The translations under genes were made by a program, and so were the position numbers. The notes below the pieces were generated by a model. The model saw only the letters and a list, made by a program, of their open reading frames with translations, did not search any database and was not told the origin of the DNA. Source: JAFNAG01 sp963824985 (GTDB lineage Bacteria; Acidobacteriota; UBA6911). From it: a DNA stretch of 64,000 nt. The stretch covers positions 1 to 64,000 of the forward strand of contig CAWGRQ010000023.1 of NCBI GenBank assembly GCA_963824985.1, in the 5' to 3' direction. Each line of letters begins with the position of its first letter. Position 1 is the stretch's first letter. Below, one piece after another: positions 1 to 9,213 of the stretch.

Positions 1-1
1 G

Positions 2-1709
2 CACGTGGAGATCTATCCCGGTCAGCGGAAGGCGGAGATCCGCGGTACCTACTTCCTCGTGAACGGCAATGCAGTGGCCATAGACTCGATCCACCTGGCC
101 ACTGCCTCGGAAGTCGGAGACCGCAGTAACCCTGGATCGACCGGCGGCTCTCGTGCTCGCGGACAAGGATCTCGGCCACCGGATCTATGCCTTGGACCCT
201 CCGCTCCTACCCGGCGACTCGCTGCGGCTCGGCTTCGAGGTGCGTTTCGAACCCCGTGGCTTCCGTAACGACGGAGGCCTGCTGGTCGACGCCTCGGTCG
301 TCGCGAACGGCACCTTCTTCACGAATCAGGATTGGCTGCCCGTCATCGGTTATCAGGCGAATCGCGAACTCAGCGATGCCGGGGACCGGCGGGCGCACGG
401 GCTCGCTCCGCATCCCGCGATCCCCTCTCTCTACGATGTTGAAGCGCGCCAGGACGAGACCGGCAAGGAGCAGATCGCTTTCGAAGCGGTTGTGGGTACG
501 GACGAAGATCAGATCGCGGTCGCGCCGGGGGCGCTGCGCCGGACGTGGATAGAAGGCGGGCGTCGTTACTTCCGTTATTCGACAGATGCCCCCATCGGGA
601 ATGAATACGCCTTCTTCTCCGCGAAGTACGCGGTGTATGAAGGAGAGTGGAATGACTCTTCGGCCGGCTCAGGGCAGGTTGTCGCGATCCGGATCTTCCA
701 TCACCCCAGGCATACTGCGAACCTGGACCGCATGCTCCGAAGCGTACGAGCGTCGCTGAGCCACTACACCAAACAGTTCGGTCCATTTCCGTACCGCCAC
801 ATCAGTCTCGTGGAGCATCCCGGCCACGGCATGGGTATGCATGCCGAAGCCGGCATGATCGCATTTCAAGAGGGGTTTTCCCTCCTGAATCCGGAGGACG
901 GTCCGCAGGGCCTCGATCTCCCATTCTACGTGGTGGCACACGAGGTAGCGCACCAGTGGTGGGGCAGCGGACTCGCCGCCCGCGTCGAAGGAGCCGGGCT
1001 GCTGTCCGAGACCCTCGCATCGTATTCCGGGTACCAGGTCGTAGAGAATACCTACGACCACGAGCATTTGCGCCGACTCCTGAACCGGTTACGGACGGCG
1101 GACGACATCCCGCCGACACGCACTGCTGTCCCGTTGCTTCGGGCCGCCGACTCGTACGCTGCCTACCGCAAGGGTCCCTTCGCGATGTACGCGCTGAGCG
1201 AGTATATCGGCGAGGAGCGGGTGAACGATGCGCTCCGGCGCTTGCTCAATGCGCATCGTTTGGGAGCGCCTCCCCTGCTGACCACCCTCGACCTCTATCG
1301 GGAGCTTCAGGCGGTTACGCCGGACTCACTCCAGTACCTGCTCCACGACCTCTTCGAGGCGAACACTTTCTGGGAGCTCGAGACCGAGCGCGCCACGGCG
1401 GAGCAGACCGAAGCAGGCGCCTGGCAGGTGACGCTCGAGATAAAGGCGCGCAAGGTGGTGGTCGATGAGGCGGGCATCGAGACTGAGGTGCCGATGGATG
1501 ACTGGGTGGAGATCGGGGTCTTTTCTCCCGCCGGGGAGGGCGAAGAGTCAGGCGAGTTGCTCTATGCTCGGAAGCACCGCATCCGCACTGGTGTGCAAAC
1601 GATCACGGTGACGGTGCCGCGCAAGCCCGCCCGCGCCGGAATCGACCCGTACCACCTGCTGATCGACTGGGAGACGGACGACAACGTCCGCACGGTAAAG
1701 GGTAAGTGA
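2..1709 (+). CDS. M1-family (gluzincin) metallopeptidase domain, 5'-partial, one frameshift
   Basis: C-terminal part of an M1-type zinc aminopeptidase; its beginning lies left of the window. The zinc site HEVAHQWWGS is present at about 940-970, with the downstream Glu region and the typical helix YRKGPFAMYALSEYIGEE. Reading begins in the frame of base 2 (HVEIYPGQRKAEIRGTYFLV) and must move to the frame of base 153 near 116-117: deleting one g from 'gtcggagacc' gives a continuous product through EVETAVTLDRPAALVLADKD. This is seen directly. Proteins with this M1 module often carry an N-terminal ABC-2 membrane part (family knowledge), so the complete gene may be an ABC-permease/peptidase fusion; that part is not visible. 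The frameshift may be a real mutation or a base-calling error. An annotator starting at GTG 153 would truncate it. Confidence 0.8.
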
Positions 1710-1797
1710 TCGAATTCACGACCCTTTCCGCCCGCTAACAGCGCAAAGCGGGTCGGATTGGGGCTACAGCCAAACCTGCAGGGGCGCGGATCCTGAA

Positions 1798-2193
1798 AAT
1801 TTGTGATTTGTCATTTGTGATTGGCCATTTGATGACCTGGTATTGTTTAGCCAAATCAAATGGATGAAAAAGCAAAACGCAAAGACGCAAAGGCGCAAGG
1901 GCGCAAAGATCGACACTGAGCAACAGGCGTGGGCGCAGCGCTTCGCGCTGGCGCATCCTTGGGCGAGCCGCGCGAGAAAGCGCGGGCAGCGGCGACTCAG
2001 GAGGATTGCGCTTTCTCGCGCGGCTCGTTCAAGGATGCGGCCGAAGGCCGCCCACGCCCTCGAACCGAAAGGAATCGCTTTGCGACCTCGCGTCTTTGCG
2101 TTCTGCTGTTCAACATCGGCTAACCAGTTGCGATGACCTGAAACTGGCTGGATTCAATGACAAATGACAAATCACCAATGACAAATGACAAAT
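1798..2193. repeat. 400-bp nested inverted repeat filling a gene-free gap
   Basis: The gap between the M1 peptidase and the serine hydrolase holds no credible gene. It is one imperfect giant palindrome. The outer arms are runs of ttgtcatttgtgatt type (1798-1834) against caatgacaaatgac (2154-2193). The middle arms are gcaaaacgcaaagacgcaaa (from 1868) against a complementary segment ending near 2110. The inner arms are 32 bp, 1952-1983 against 2008-2039, nearly perfect and GC-rich. The arms are ordered symmetrically, so the whole region could fold into a single long hairpin. The cgcaaagacgcaaag motif recurs in another gap at about 20087-20145. Confidence 0.8.
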
Positions 2194-2279
2194 TCATTTC
2201 GCTCCTGCTTCGCGGCGGCGATACAACACCATATTTATATGAAAAATGCGCTCAGAACTGAGTGTGCTCCGGAGGAAAC

Positions 2280-3494
2280 GTGCCGAAGATTCGGATCCAG
2301 ACCTTACTTGCGCTGATCGTCCTCGCCGTCGGCGTGCCGCTGGTCGCGATCCTGGGGGTTCATACGTACATGAGCACCACTGCGACGCCCCTGCACCCGG
2401 ACCTGCAGAGCGTGCCATCCGTTACGCATGTAAGCCCATCGCGAGAATGGACGGACGCCGTGGAGCAAGGGCGGCAGATCGTCCGTGCGGGGCTCACCGG
2501 GCAAAACCTGCCCGGGCTTTCGGTGGCGGTCGGTCTCGGTGACGAGGTCGTGTGGGCCGAAGGCTTTGGCTGGGCGGATCTCGAGAACCTGGTGCCCGTC
2601 GCACCACAGATGCGGTTCAGGATCGGAACCGCATCTGTGGTGCTCACCTCCGCCGCGGTCGGCCTGCTGTTGGAGAAGAACCGTTTGAATCTGGACGACG
2701 AGATTCAGACGTACGTCCCTGAGTTCCCGAAGAAACAGTGGCCTGTGACGCTGCGCCAGCTGATGGGGCATCTGGCGGGCGTCAGGACCGACGGCGGTGA
2801 CGAGGGGCCGCTTTTCTCTCAGCGCTGCGAGCGGCCGGTCGAAGCGCTGCGGTTCTTTGCGGATCGGTCGCTGCTGTTCGAGCCGGGGACCCAGTATCGC
2901 TCTTCGAGCTACGGCTGGATCCTGGTGAGCGCGGCCGTCGAAGCCGCCGCGAACGAGCCGTTCCTCACGTTCATGCGGAAGCAGATCTTCGAGCCGCTGG
3001 GGATGGACGACACGCGGGCCGACTCCGCGACGGAGCCGATCCCGGACCGGGTGACTCCCTACTTCCCGAGGTACGCGGCGGATCCCCGCTACGGCCTGCA
3101 CCTGATGCGCGAGATCGATTATTCCTGTTACGCGGGATCCAGCGCGTTCCTGTCCACCCCGTCCGACCTGGTGCGCTTCGGTATGGCCATCAACAGCGGC
3201 AGGCTGCTGCAACCGGCCACGGTCCAATTACTCCAGACGTCACAGCGACTGCCCTCGGGCGAGGAGACGGGTTACGGTCTCGGCTGGGACCTCGAGACCG
3301 TCACGCTGGCAGGTGAACAAACGCGCATGGTCGGCTACGACGGCGAATCGTTAGGCGGGACGGTTGCGTCTTTGATGACGTTTCGCGAACGCGGGCTCGT
3401 CGTGGCCGTGACGTCGAATATCTCATACGCGGACACGTTTTCTATTGCGTTGAAAATTGCCGAGGCCTTCGCGGCCCAGGGGAAAAAGCGCTGA
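2280..3494 (+). CDS. Secreted/anchored serine hydrolase, beta-lactamase class C/LACTB-like, catalytic motif lost
   Basis: 404-residue member of the PF00144 serine beta-lactamase/penicillin-binding-like fold. I chose GTG 2280 because GGAGGA lies at 2271-2276 just before it; the upstream GTG 2262 has no site. An N-terminal hydrophobic segment (LLALIVLAVGVPLVAILGV) suggests a signal peptide or anchor. Family features visible: RFRIG before the active site, a LACTB-like block near YRSSSYGWILVSAAVEAA, FEPLGMDDT and GYGLGWDLE. At the place where the family has G-S-x-S-K (catalytic Ser and Lys of SxxK) this protein reads GTASVVLTSAAVG, so both catalytic residues are absent. That stretch coincides exactly with a perfect DNA palindrome at 2603-2641. 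The reading frame is intact. Either a pseudoenzyme or a recently inactivated enzyme. Confidence 0.8.
   Translation: MPKIRIQTLLALIVLAVGVPLVAILGVHTYMSTTATPLHPDLQSVPSVTHVSPSREWTDAVEQGRQIVRAGLTGQNLPGLSVAVGLGDEVVWAEGFGWADLENLVPVAPQMRFRIGTASVVLTSAAVGLLLEKNRLNLDDEIQTYVPEFPKKQWPVTLRQLMGHLAGVRTDGGDEGPLFSQRCERPVEALRFFADRSLLFEPGTQYRSSSYGWILVSAAVEAAANEPFLTFMRKQIFEPLGMDDTRADSATEPIPDRVTPYFPRYAADPRYGLHLMREIDYSCYAGSSAFLSTPSDLVRFGMAINSGRLLQPATVQLLQTSQRLPSGEETGYGLGWDLETVTLAGEQTRMVGYDGESLGGTVASLMTFRERGLVVAVTSNISYADTFSIALKIAEAFAAQGKKR
2603..2641. repeat. Perfect 16-bp inverted repeat inside the serine hydrolase active site
   Basis: Arms accacagatgcggttc (2603-2618) and gaaccgcatctgtggt (2626-2641) are exact complements with a 7-base loop. 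The right arm encodes the residues that replace the SxxK motif. Confidence 0.9.
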
Positions 3495-3692
3495 CCGGTT
3501 TTTGATGTCGCTTCCACAATGAAGTCCGAGTCAACTTCGCCATTTCAGTGTTCGGGGCCTCCTTTTCAGATCAGGTACTCTTTTTGCCAAGAAAGTTGTG
3601 GCTCGATTTTTGGAAGCGGCGGTTAGATATGATAAAGGAATGTTCTACGCAGCGTTGCCCTCCCGATCACCCATTTTCCCGTGGACCAGGCA

Positions 3693-3905
3693 ATGCCAAG
3701 AATCGCCCGGATTGTCGTCCCAGGTCTCCCCTGCCACATTACCCAGCGGGGCAACCGGCGCGAAGACGTTTCTTTCTGCGACGCGGATTGGCGCAGGTAT
3801 CTGGCGCTGGCTCTCGAGTACTCCACGCAGTTCGGATTGTAGATTCTGGCCTATTGTCTAATGACAAACCATCTCCATCTCGTTTGCATCCCGCCATTGG
3901 CCGCG
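3693..3905 (+). pseudogene. REP-associated tyrosine transposase (RAYT, Y1/IS200-like) remnant
   Basis: Translation from ATG 3693 gives the RAYT N-terminus: MPRIARIVVPGLPCHITQRG, then NRREDVSFCDADWRRYLALA, an in-frame TAG after EYSTQFGL, then ILAYCLMTNHLHLVCIP. The HUH-type metal motif (NHLHLV) is intact, but homology stops after about 70 residues. The catalytic-Tyr half of this family (usually 150-230 residues) is missing, and the sequence runs straight into the 3' end of the opposite-strand permease pseudogene. RAYTs are single-copy relatives of IS200/IS605 transposases that mobilise palindromic REP elements (family knowledge). This window is rich in short palindromes, but I cannot show that this copy made them. 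Confidence 0.8.
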
Positions 3906-3972
3906 TCGCCGGCAAGAGTCTTTAAGCCCGTGCACTCAGGGAATCGGGGTGGATGTCCCCGAGTCTCCCGCA

Positions 3973-6065
3973 TTAGTCCGATCGCAGGGCCGCCAGGGGA
4001 TCGACCCTGGCTGCGCGACGGGCCGGAATCCATGTCGCACACAGGGAGACTGCCGCCAACAGCAAAGGAGCCGCGAGCAGCACCACGGGGTCGAGCGGGC
4101 TGACCTCGTAGAGCAGCCTGCCGAGGACTCGTCCGATCAACAGTGAAAGGGCGAGCCCAATGCAGGCCCCCGCTGCAATCAACCAGAGTCCTTCTTTCAG
4201 AACGAGCCAGAGATTGTCGTGGATCGATGCGCCGAGTGCCGTGCGAATTCCTATCTCCCGCGCCCGAAGGGACACGGCATAGGCCTTCAAGCCATAGACC
4301 CCGACGACAGCCAGGAACAAGGCAAGTCCCCCAACAAGCAAGAAAGCCCGGGCCCCGGTGCGGAACAACCACATGTCCATGCTGCTGTCGAACTGGGCCC
4401 GCATGGTTTTCAAGCTCAATATAGGGAGATTGGGATCTGCGGATTGGATGGCGCGGCGAATCAGCGGCATCAAAGCGGCTTCCGCCGACGGACCCGGATT
4501 CGTCATCTTCACATGAAAATGCATGTTGGATTGAAAGGCATATTCAAAAGGCACATAGACATGTGGAGTGACCTGAGGATCACGCAGCGAGTCTCTCAAT
4601 GAGGGCACCACGCCCACAACCTCGATTTCGTTCTGGACCCTGACAATGTCACCGTTCCTGAAAGCGATTCGTTTCCCAAGCGGGTCTTCCCCCGGCCAGA
4701 GTTTCTTGGCCGTAGATGGATCGATGACCGCCACCAGTGCGCTTGGTCCCGCCTTTTCTTCCGCGGCGGTAAATCCCCGTCCCCGCAGCACGGGCACGCC
4801 CAGTGTGCGAAAGTACTCGGCACCCACCAGGTTGTATACTGCCGCAGCCGACGGAATCCGGCTGTACATCTCCGGCCGGTCGCGCGCCGCATCCTCCGCC
4901 TTGAGCACCTCCCGTCCGAGGGTAACCAGGCCGAACGGGGCAGCCGCCGCCGGGCTCACGGATGCCACTCCCGGCAGAGCTGTCAAAACCTCCTGCACCC
5001 GGCGATATGCGGCCCTTCCCTGGATATCGTCATAGCCGGCCAGCGCTGCATCCAGCTCCACGAGTATGCCGTTCTCTAAACTGTAGCCCGGATCAGCGGC
5101 GCCGGCCTTCAGAGCGCTGCGTGTAAACAACCCTGCAGCGGTCAACAGGGCCAAGGACAGGGCGAGTTGCCCCACGACCAGCAGATTGCGCGATGAGAAG
5201 AGGCGCCGCCCACGCCCCCCGGGTGAATCCTCGGCCGCACCCTCTTTCAACCAGGTTGCAGAATCATGTTTCACAGCCCTCCAGGCGGGTCCGGCGCCGA
5301 ACAGCAGGGTACTGAGGAGGCAGAATCCGAGCATGGCCAGGAAAACCCGGCCATCGGGCTCGACGTTGAAACGGATCGGAATCGGGGAGATTGCCTTCAG
5401 GGAATAGAGCAGCAGTTCGTTGCCCCACATGGAAAAGAAAAATCCGACCAGGGTGCCGAGCGCAGACAAAACGAATCCCTCGACCATCAACTGTCTGAGA
5501 AGCCTGCGCCGCGAGCATCCCAACGCCAGGCGGACGGCAAATTCCTTCCGGCGGGCCGTTCCGCGCGCGAGCATCATGTTGGCCAGATTGAAACAGGCAA
5601 TCAGCAAAACCAGGCCGGCCATGGCAGCGAGCAGGATCGAGATCCCGGTCAACTGGACATCATCGTCGGGCGAGGCGCTGAAGCGGAACCGAGTAACACG
5701 GTGGGTGATGACTGTATGGTTTTCGTTTTCGCGCGGGTAGTCTCCCCATTCCGGACCCCCACCTTACCCATCGATTGCGCCATCAGATCGCTGAACACCG
5801 TGTTGCGGTCCCTGATGTCCAGGTAGTTGGCGTAGGAAAATGGTCGGTATGAGTCTTGTGATTGGGTGTTCTTGTTGAAACAGCCCACCAGTTGCTCCGG
5901 TTTTTCGAAAATCGGCGGGCGCAGGATGAGGATATTGATGATCGTGAAGGCGACCGTGTTGGTGCCGGTCCCGAGCGCGAGCACGAGCAGTGCGATCCCG
6001 CTGAAACCGGGATTACGAAGAATCAACCGCAAACCGAATTTGACATCAAGCCACAAGTTCCGCAT
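3973..6065 (-). pseudogene. ADOP/MacB-type duplicated ABC permease, internally deleted
   Basis: Two pieces of one permease in different frames. The N-terminal piece (6065 to about 5690) reads MRNLWLDVKFGLRLILRNPG, TM1, and the start of the MacB periplasmic core up to VGVRNGETTR. The C-terminal piece (about 5750 to 3973) resumes as HRVTRFRFSASPDDDVQLTG, followed by the FtsX TM2-4 block (LLIACFNLANMMLARG), a second TM-periplasmic core-FtsX unit and the typical end PARRAARVDPLAALRSD. Most of the first periplasmic core, expected to be well over 100 residues, is missing, and the join is out of frame. ADOP proteins are a characteristic expanded family in Acidobacteriota with a presumed export role (family knowledge). 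A GGGAG ribosome site precedes ATG 6065. No ATPase partner is visible. Confidence 0.8.
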
Positions 6066-6340
6066 AAGTTCTCCCGACTCCGGGGCTCCCCGATCAGGCG
6101 GGAAACGCTCCGGCTGTTTGTCGACTTGCGTTCAGGTTCGTGCCCGTCGCTTCAATGCGGTCCGGATCATGATCAAGGACAGCGCCATAGGGCATTCAGG
6201 ACTCTCTGCGCAGGAGCCGGCCCGCGTGCAACGGTTCATCGAATATCATGGATACCCCTCTTTCGTCTCCGCCGGCCCCGCCTGGCGTGCCTTCATCGCG
6301 ATCCTGAAGGCGCGCCAGGGAGGTCGTCAGGCATGTCCGG
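6066..6340. other. Gap with no recognised gene
   Basis: 275 bases between the permease start and the methyltransferase stop. A short open stretch on the + strand (IKDSAIGHSGLSAQEPARV, then QRFIEYHGYPSFVSAGPAWR) looks protein-like but lacks a start and matches no family I know. It could be a fragment of a lost gene. Confidence 0.3.
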
Positions 6341-7168
6341 CTACTTGGTGGCAATCATGCGCACGAGTCGGGACCCGGGCCCGCCCCAGTCGCCGATCCC
6401 GTCGATTTCCTCGTACCGTTCGATCTGGAAACCACTGAAACAGTTCTTCAACTGGCCAGGTTCCAGGGCCCGGATGAATTCCGGATACGGGTGATGCGCA
6501 TCGCGGATGAAGTGCTCGAAAACCACCTTTCCCCCTTTTCGCAGAGAGGCCTGGATCCTGCGAACGAATGCCGGATCCGACACCGGCGCCCACGCATAGG
6601 TCATGACGATCAGATCCCACTTGTCGGCGCCGTAATCGAAGGCGTCGTAGCTGGCTTTGACGGTTGTGATGCGCAGGCCCTTTTTCTCGGCGTTAGCGCG
6701 GGCGGCGATGATCCCCATCTCGGAAATGTCAAAACCGGTGACATTCCAGCCCGCCTGGGCGAGATACAGGGCGTTGCGGCCCTGTCCCATCGCGGCATCC
6801 AACGCGGCGGCGGGCGTCAGCCCTCGGGTCGCCTCGATCAAGAATGCGCTTGGCTCGCTGGTGAATCCGTCCATCGCCGGATCGCCCGGAGAACCGGCCG
6901 GGAATAAATCTTGTCGTAGAGAATCGCAACTCCCTCCGGACGTTCGGCCAATAGCCGCATAATGATCGCGGCCTGACGCTGGCTCTCCTCCGGGGAGATC
7001 CCTTTCTTTTGAAGTTCTGCCTGATAGGCCTGCACCGGATTGCCTCCCAGGGGAGCGGTCCGGAACCAGGTCAGAATCCTTCCATATCTGCTCGGAATCG
7101 ACAGGCTTTTGAGCCTGCGGAACCAGCGACACAAGCGCGAGAATCAGTAACGGGCATATGTTTGTCAT
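6341..7168 (-). pseudogene. Signal-peptide class I SAM methyltransferase with compensating frameshifts
   Basis: Start ATG 7168 follows AAGGAGGG. The N-terminus MTNICPLLILALVSLVPQAQ is a signal peptide. The methyltransferase core is clear: AALDAAMGQGRNALYLAQAG (motif I), WNVTGFDIS (motif II), WDLIVMTYAW (motif IV), then LRKGGKVVFEHF. Between about 7075 and 6905 the coherent protein (WFRTAPLGGNPVQAYQAELQ, then KKGISPEESQRQAAIIMRLL) lies in a different frame from both flanks. One shift near 7075 and an opposite one near 6900 restore the frame. Without them the product carries about 55 nonsense residues. Either a pseudogene or two base-calling errors. A second exported methyltransferase lies at 48050-48886. 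SAM is not known to be available outside the cytoplasm, so the location is odd. Confidence 0.65.
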
Positions 7169-7500
7169 CGTCGTTGCTCCCTCCTTTTGAAGGTTTGAGG
7201 TCTGCGGCTGGAAACCCTTGCGTCCGGTGAACCCGGCCACTCTTTCCTGTCAGAACCGCCGGATTCGCGAATCGTTCCCCGCTCGAGAGATTAGACGTCA
7301 ACTTGTGCCAGGACGGCAATTATGAAGAAGTGGGAAAATGATCATTGCCACTTTCTGGGTAGCGGTTTTTGCACCGGATACCACTTTGAGAAGCCAGGTT
7401 CCCGCGCGGGAGTGCTCCGTGAGGTCAGGGCCGGCCCGACTTTCGTGGCAGCGTTCAGGCAGGTGTGTATTTCCTGAGCTCATTCTGGTAGAAAGGAACC

Positions 7501-8443
7501 ATGCACAGTTCCCAATCACTATCTCTATTTTTTCGCTGTCGCCGCGATCGGTGGCCTCATCGTCCGAAAGGCCTACGTTTTGCAGTCCACCTACGGCCTG
7601 CCGTATCTGCACTCCTACACTTTTTTCCTGGCGTCCTGGAGCGCCTTGTCCTGTTTTCCATCTTTCAATGCATCCTCGCGGTCAAATTTCTTCCGGCCGG
7701 CACGTGGAATCCGTTTGCGCAGGCTACAGCCCCCTGTTCATCATCATCATGGCCGTCAGCCTTTACTTCATTTCCTCCTTCCTGGCACAGCTGTCCGGGA
7801 GTCCGCTGACAAAGATCTATAAGATCATTTTTGTCGTGATCTGGGTCGGGCTGGCGCGTTGGGATCGCATTGGCGAACGGGCAGTTGCGCGATCCCACGT
7901 GCGGCCGTCACGCGAGTCATGGGACGTGCTTTTCTTCCTGTTTAAGAGCGCGTCGATCTACGGCTGGATTCTGGTTGCCATGATCAGGCTGAGAAGAGAC
8001 AGAGGATTTGTCAAAGAGGCGGTCGCTGCGGATATTCGTTTTGCTGCTTGCTGCAGGCGTCATCATTTTCGATCTTTCCGTGAGAATTCCTCTTCCGGCG
8101 GGCATTCGACGATTACATCATTTCAGCCTGCCAGGTCCTCGCTCCATCCCCTTCTCTGATCTATCTGGGCGACTTCCTGCGCCGGCAGGCCCTCGACCGG
8201 CCTTTTCAGGAGCCCCGACGGGACCTGAAGGCCGTGCTAACCCCATTCGGCATCTCGGCCCGTGAAACCGAAATCGTGGAACTGATCATGAAAGGGCTCA
8301 GCAACAAGGAGATCGCCGACCGGCTCTGCATCTCGGTGGATACCGTGAAAAAGCACAGCTACAACAGCTACAAAAAACTGAACGTGCAAAACCGCGTCCA
8401 GCTCAGCTACTTCATCCAGAACCTGCAGATCAAGAAGCAATGA
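7501..8443 (+). pseudogene. Multi-TM LuxR-type transcriptional regulator, broken by several frameshifts
   Basis: The last 70 codons (8234-8443) are an intact LuxR/GerE helix-turn-helix: LTPFGISARETEIVELIMKG, LSNKEIADRLCISVDTVKKH, SYNSYKKLNVQNRVQL. Upstream the coding signal jumps frames at least four times. Hydrophobic stretches include HYLYFFAVAAIGGLIVRKAY, LVLFSIFQCILAVKFLPAG, IIIMAVSLYFISSFLAQLSG, IIFVVIWVGLA, SIYGWILVAMI and RIFVLLLAAGVIIFDLS, then SPLIYLGDFLRRQALDRPF leading into the HTH. The original product was probably a six- or seven-TM sensor fused to a LuxR output domain, about 310 residues. What it sensed is unknown. It most likely no longer gives a full protein, though the isolated HTH could be translated from TTG or GTG codons near 8234. 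Confidence 0.7.
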
Positions 8444-8696
8444 CGCTCTTTCCTGGCCTTCGTGAGCGGGAAAAGAATGGCCCGTCCCCTGTTTTCCCTG
8501 TTTTCCGTCGAGTCCCGCAGAAAAGAGGTCGCGCGCGACATGTTCTGACTCCCTGGCGGGCCTCGTGATCTGCGTCAGTTGCAATTCGCATTTGTGTGGC
8601 TTAGAGTAGTCAAACATATTGGGTTATTCATGATGCCCCGTTGCGACGCGTGCAGTCCCCGCCCAGCGCCGCGGTCGAAGTGGAGCGCGTTTCGAT

Positions 8697-8807
8697 GGGG
8701 GGAGGGGGACAGTCTCACGAATGTCCCTCCTCGCCATCCCCATACCCGCCTTCTGCCTTCGCCTTGCCTTTTGCCTTAGGGGACACTGGTGGCTGTCCCC
8801 CTTCCCC
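8697..8807. repeat. Inverted repeat of GGGGACA-type
   Basis: Arms ggggggagggggacag (8697-8712) and ctgtcccccttcccc (8793-8807) enclose a second pair, gaatgtcc against ggacactgg, and a pyrimidine-rich gccttctgccttcgcc run. It lies in a 770-base gap (8444-9213) that has no intact gene. The pattern resembles the other 'ggggaca' palindromes here but is not the same family as those at 24463 and 58631. Confidence 0.55.
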
Positions 8808-9004
8808 TTCGTTCGATAGTAGTGCGGCCAAAATCCTCTATCCTGCGGCATCGTTTTGAGATATGATCGCATTCGTAGGACGGAGAGACGGCGCAATTTG
8901 ACAGAATGCCCCTCATCAGAAGCTGGAGAGAAGGCCACCCGGGTACCACCAGTACAAAAACGGCAGCTTGATCTTCCCATCCGTTTGAAGTCCAGGCGAA
9001 CGGC

Positions 9005-9115
9005 ATGCCTCCTGCTCTTCCCGGAGAAGGAGTTTTCGCAGCCAGCGGCATCACGGTTACTGTCCATGGTGAGCGCAGCATCTGGTTCGCGACGGGCGGC
9101 GCTGCAACGGCCAGC
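9005..9115 (+). pseudogene. Possible YCF48/BNR-like propeller fragment
   Basis: A short + strand reading, MPPALPGEGVFAASGITVTV then HGERSIWFATGGAATASG, has the look of a blade from YCF48/sialidase-like propeller proteins, where 'VFAASG' and 'WFATGG' precede an FRSTDGG-type turn. That turn is missing and the frame closes at once. I treat it as debris, not a gene. Identification rests on pattern memory only. Confidence 0.3.
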
Positions 9116-9213
9116 GGTCGATGTTTGAGCCCGCAGGTATTGTACAGAGGCGATCGGTAGCGTATAAAGCTCCTTTTCTCTGAACATTATGGGGCAATGG
9201 AGTCATTCATATA

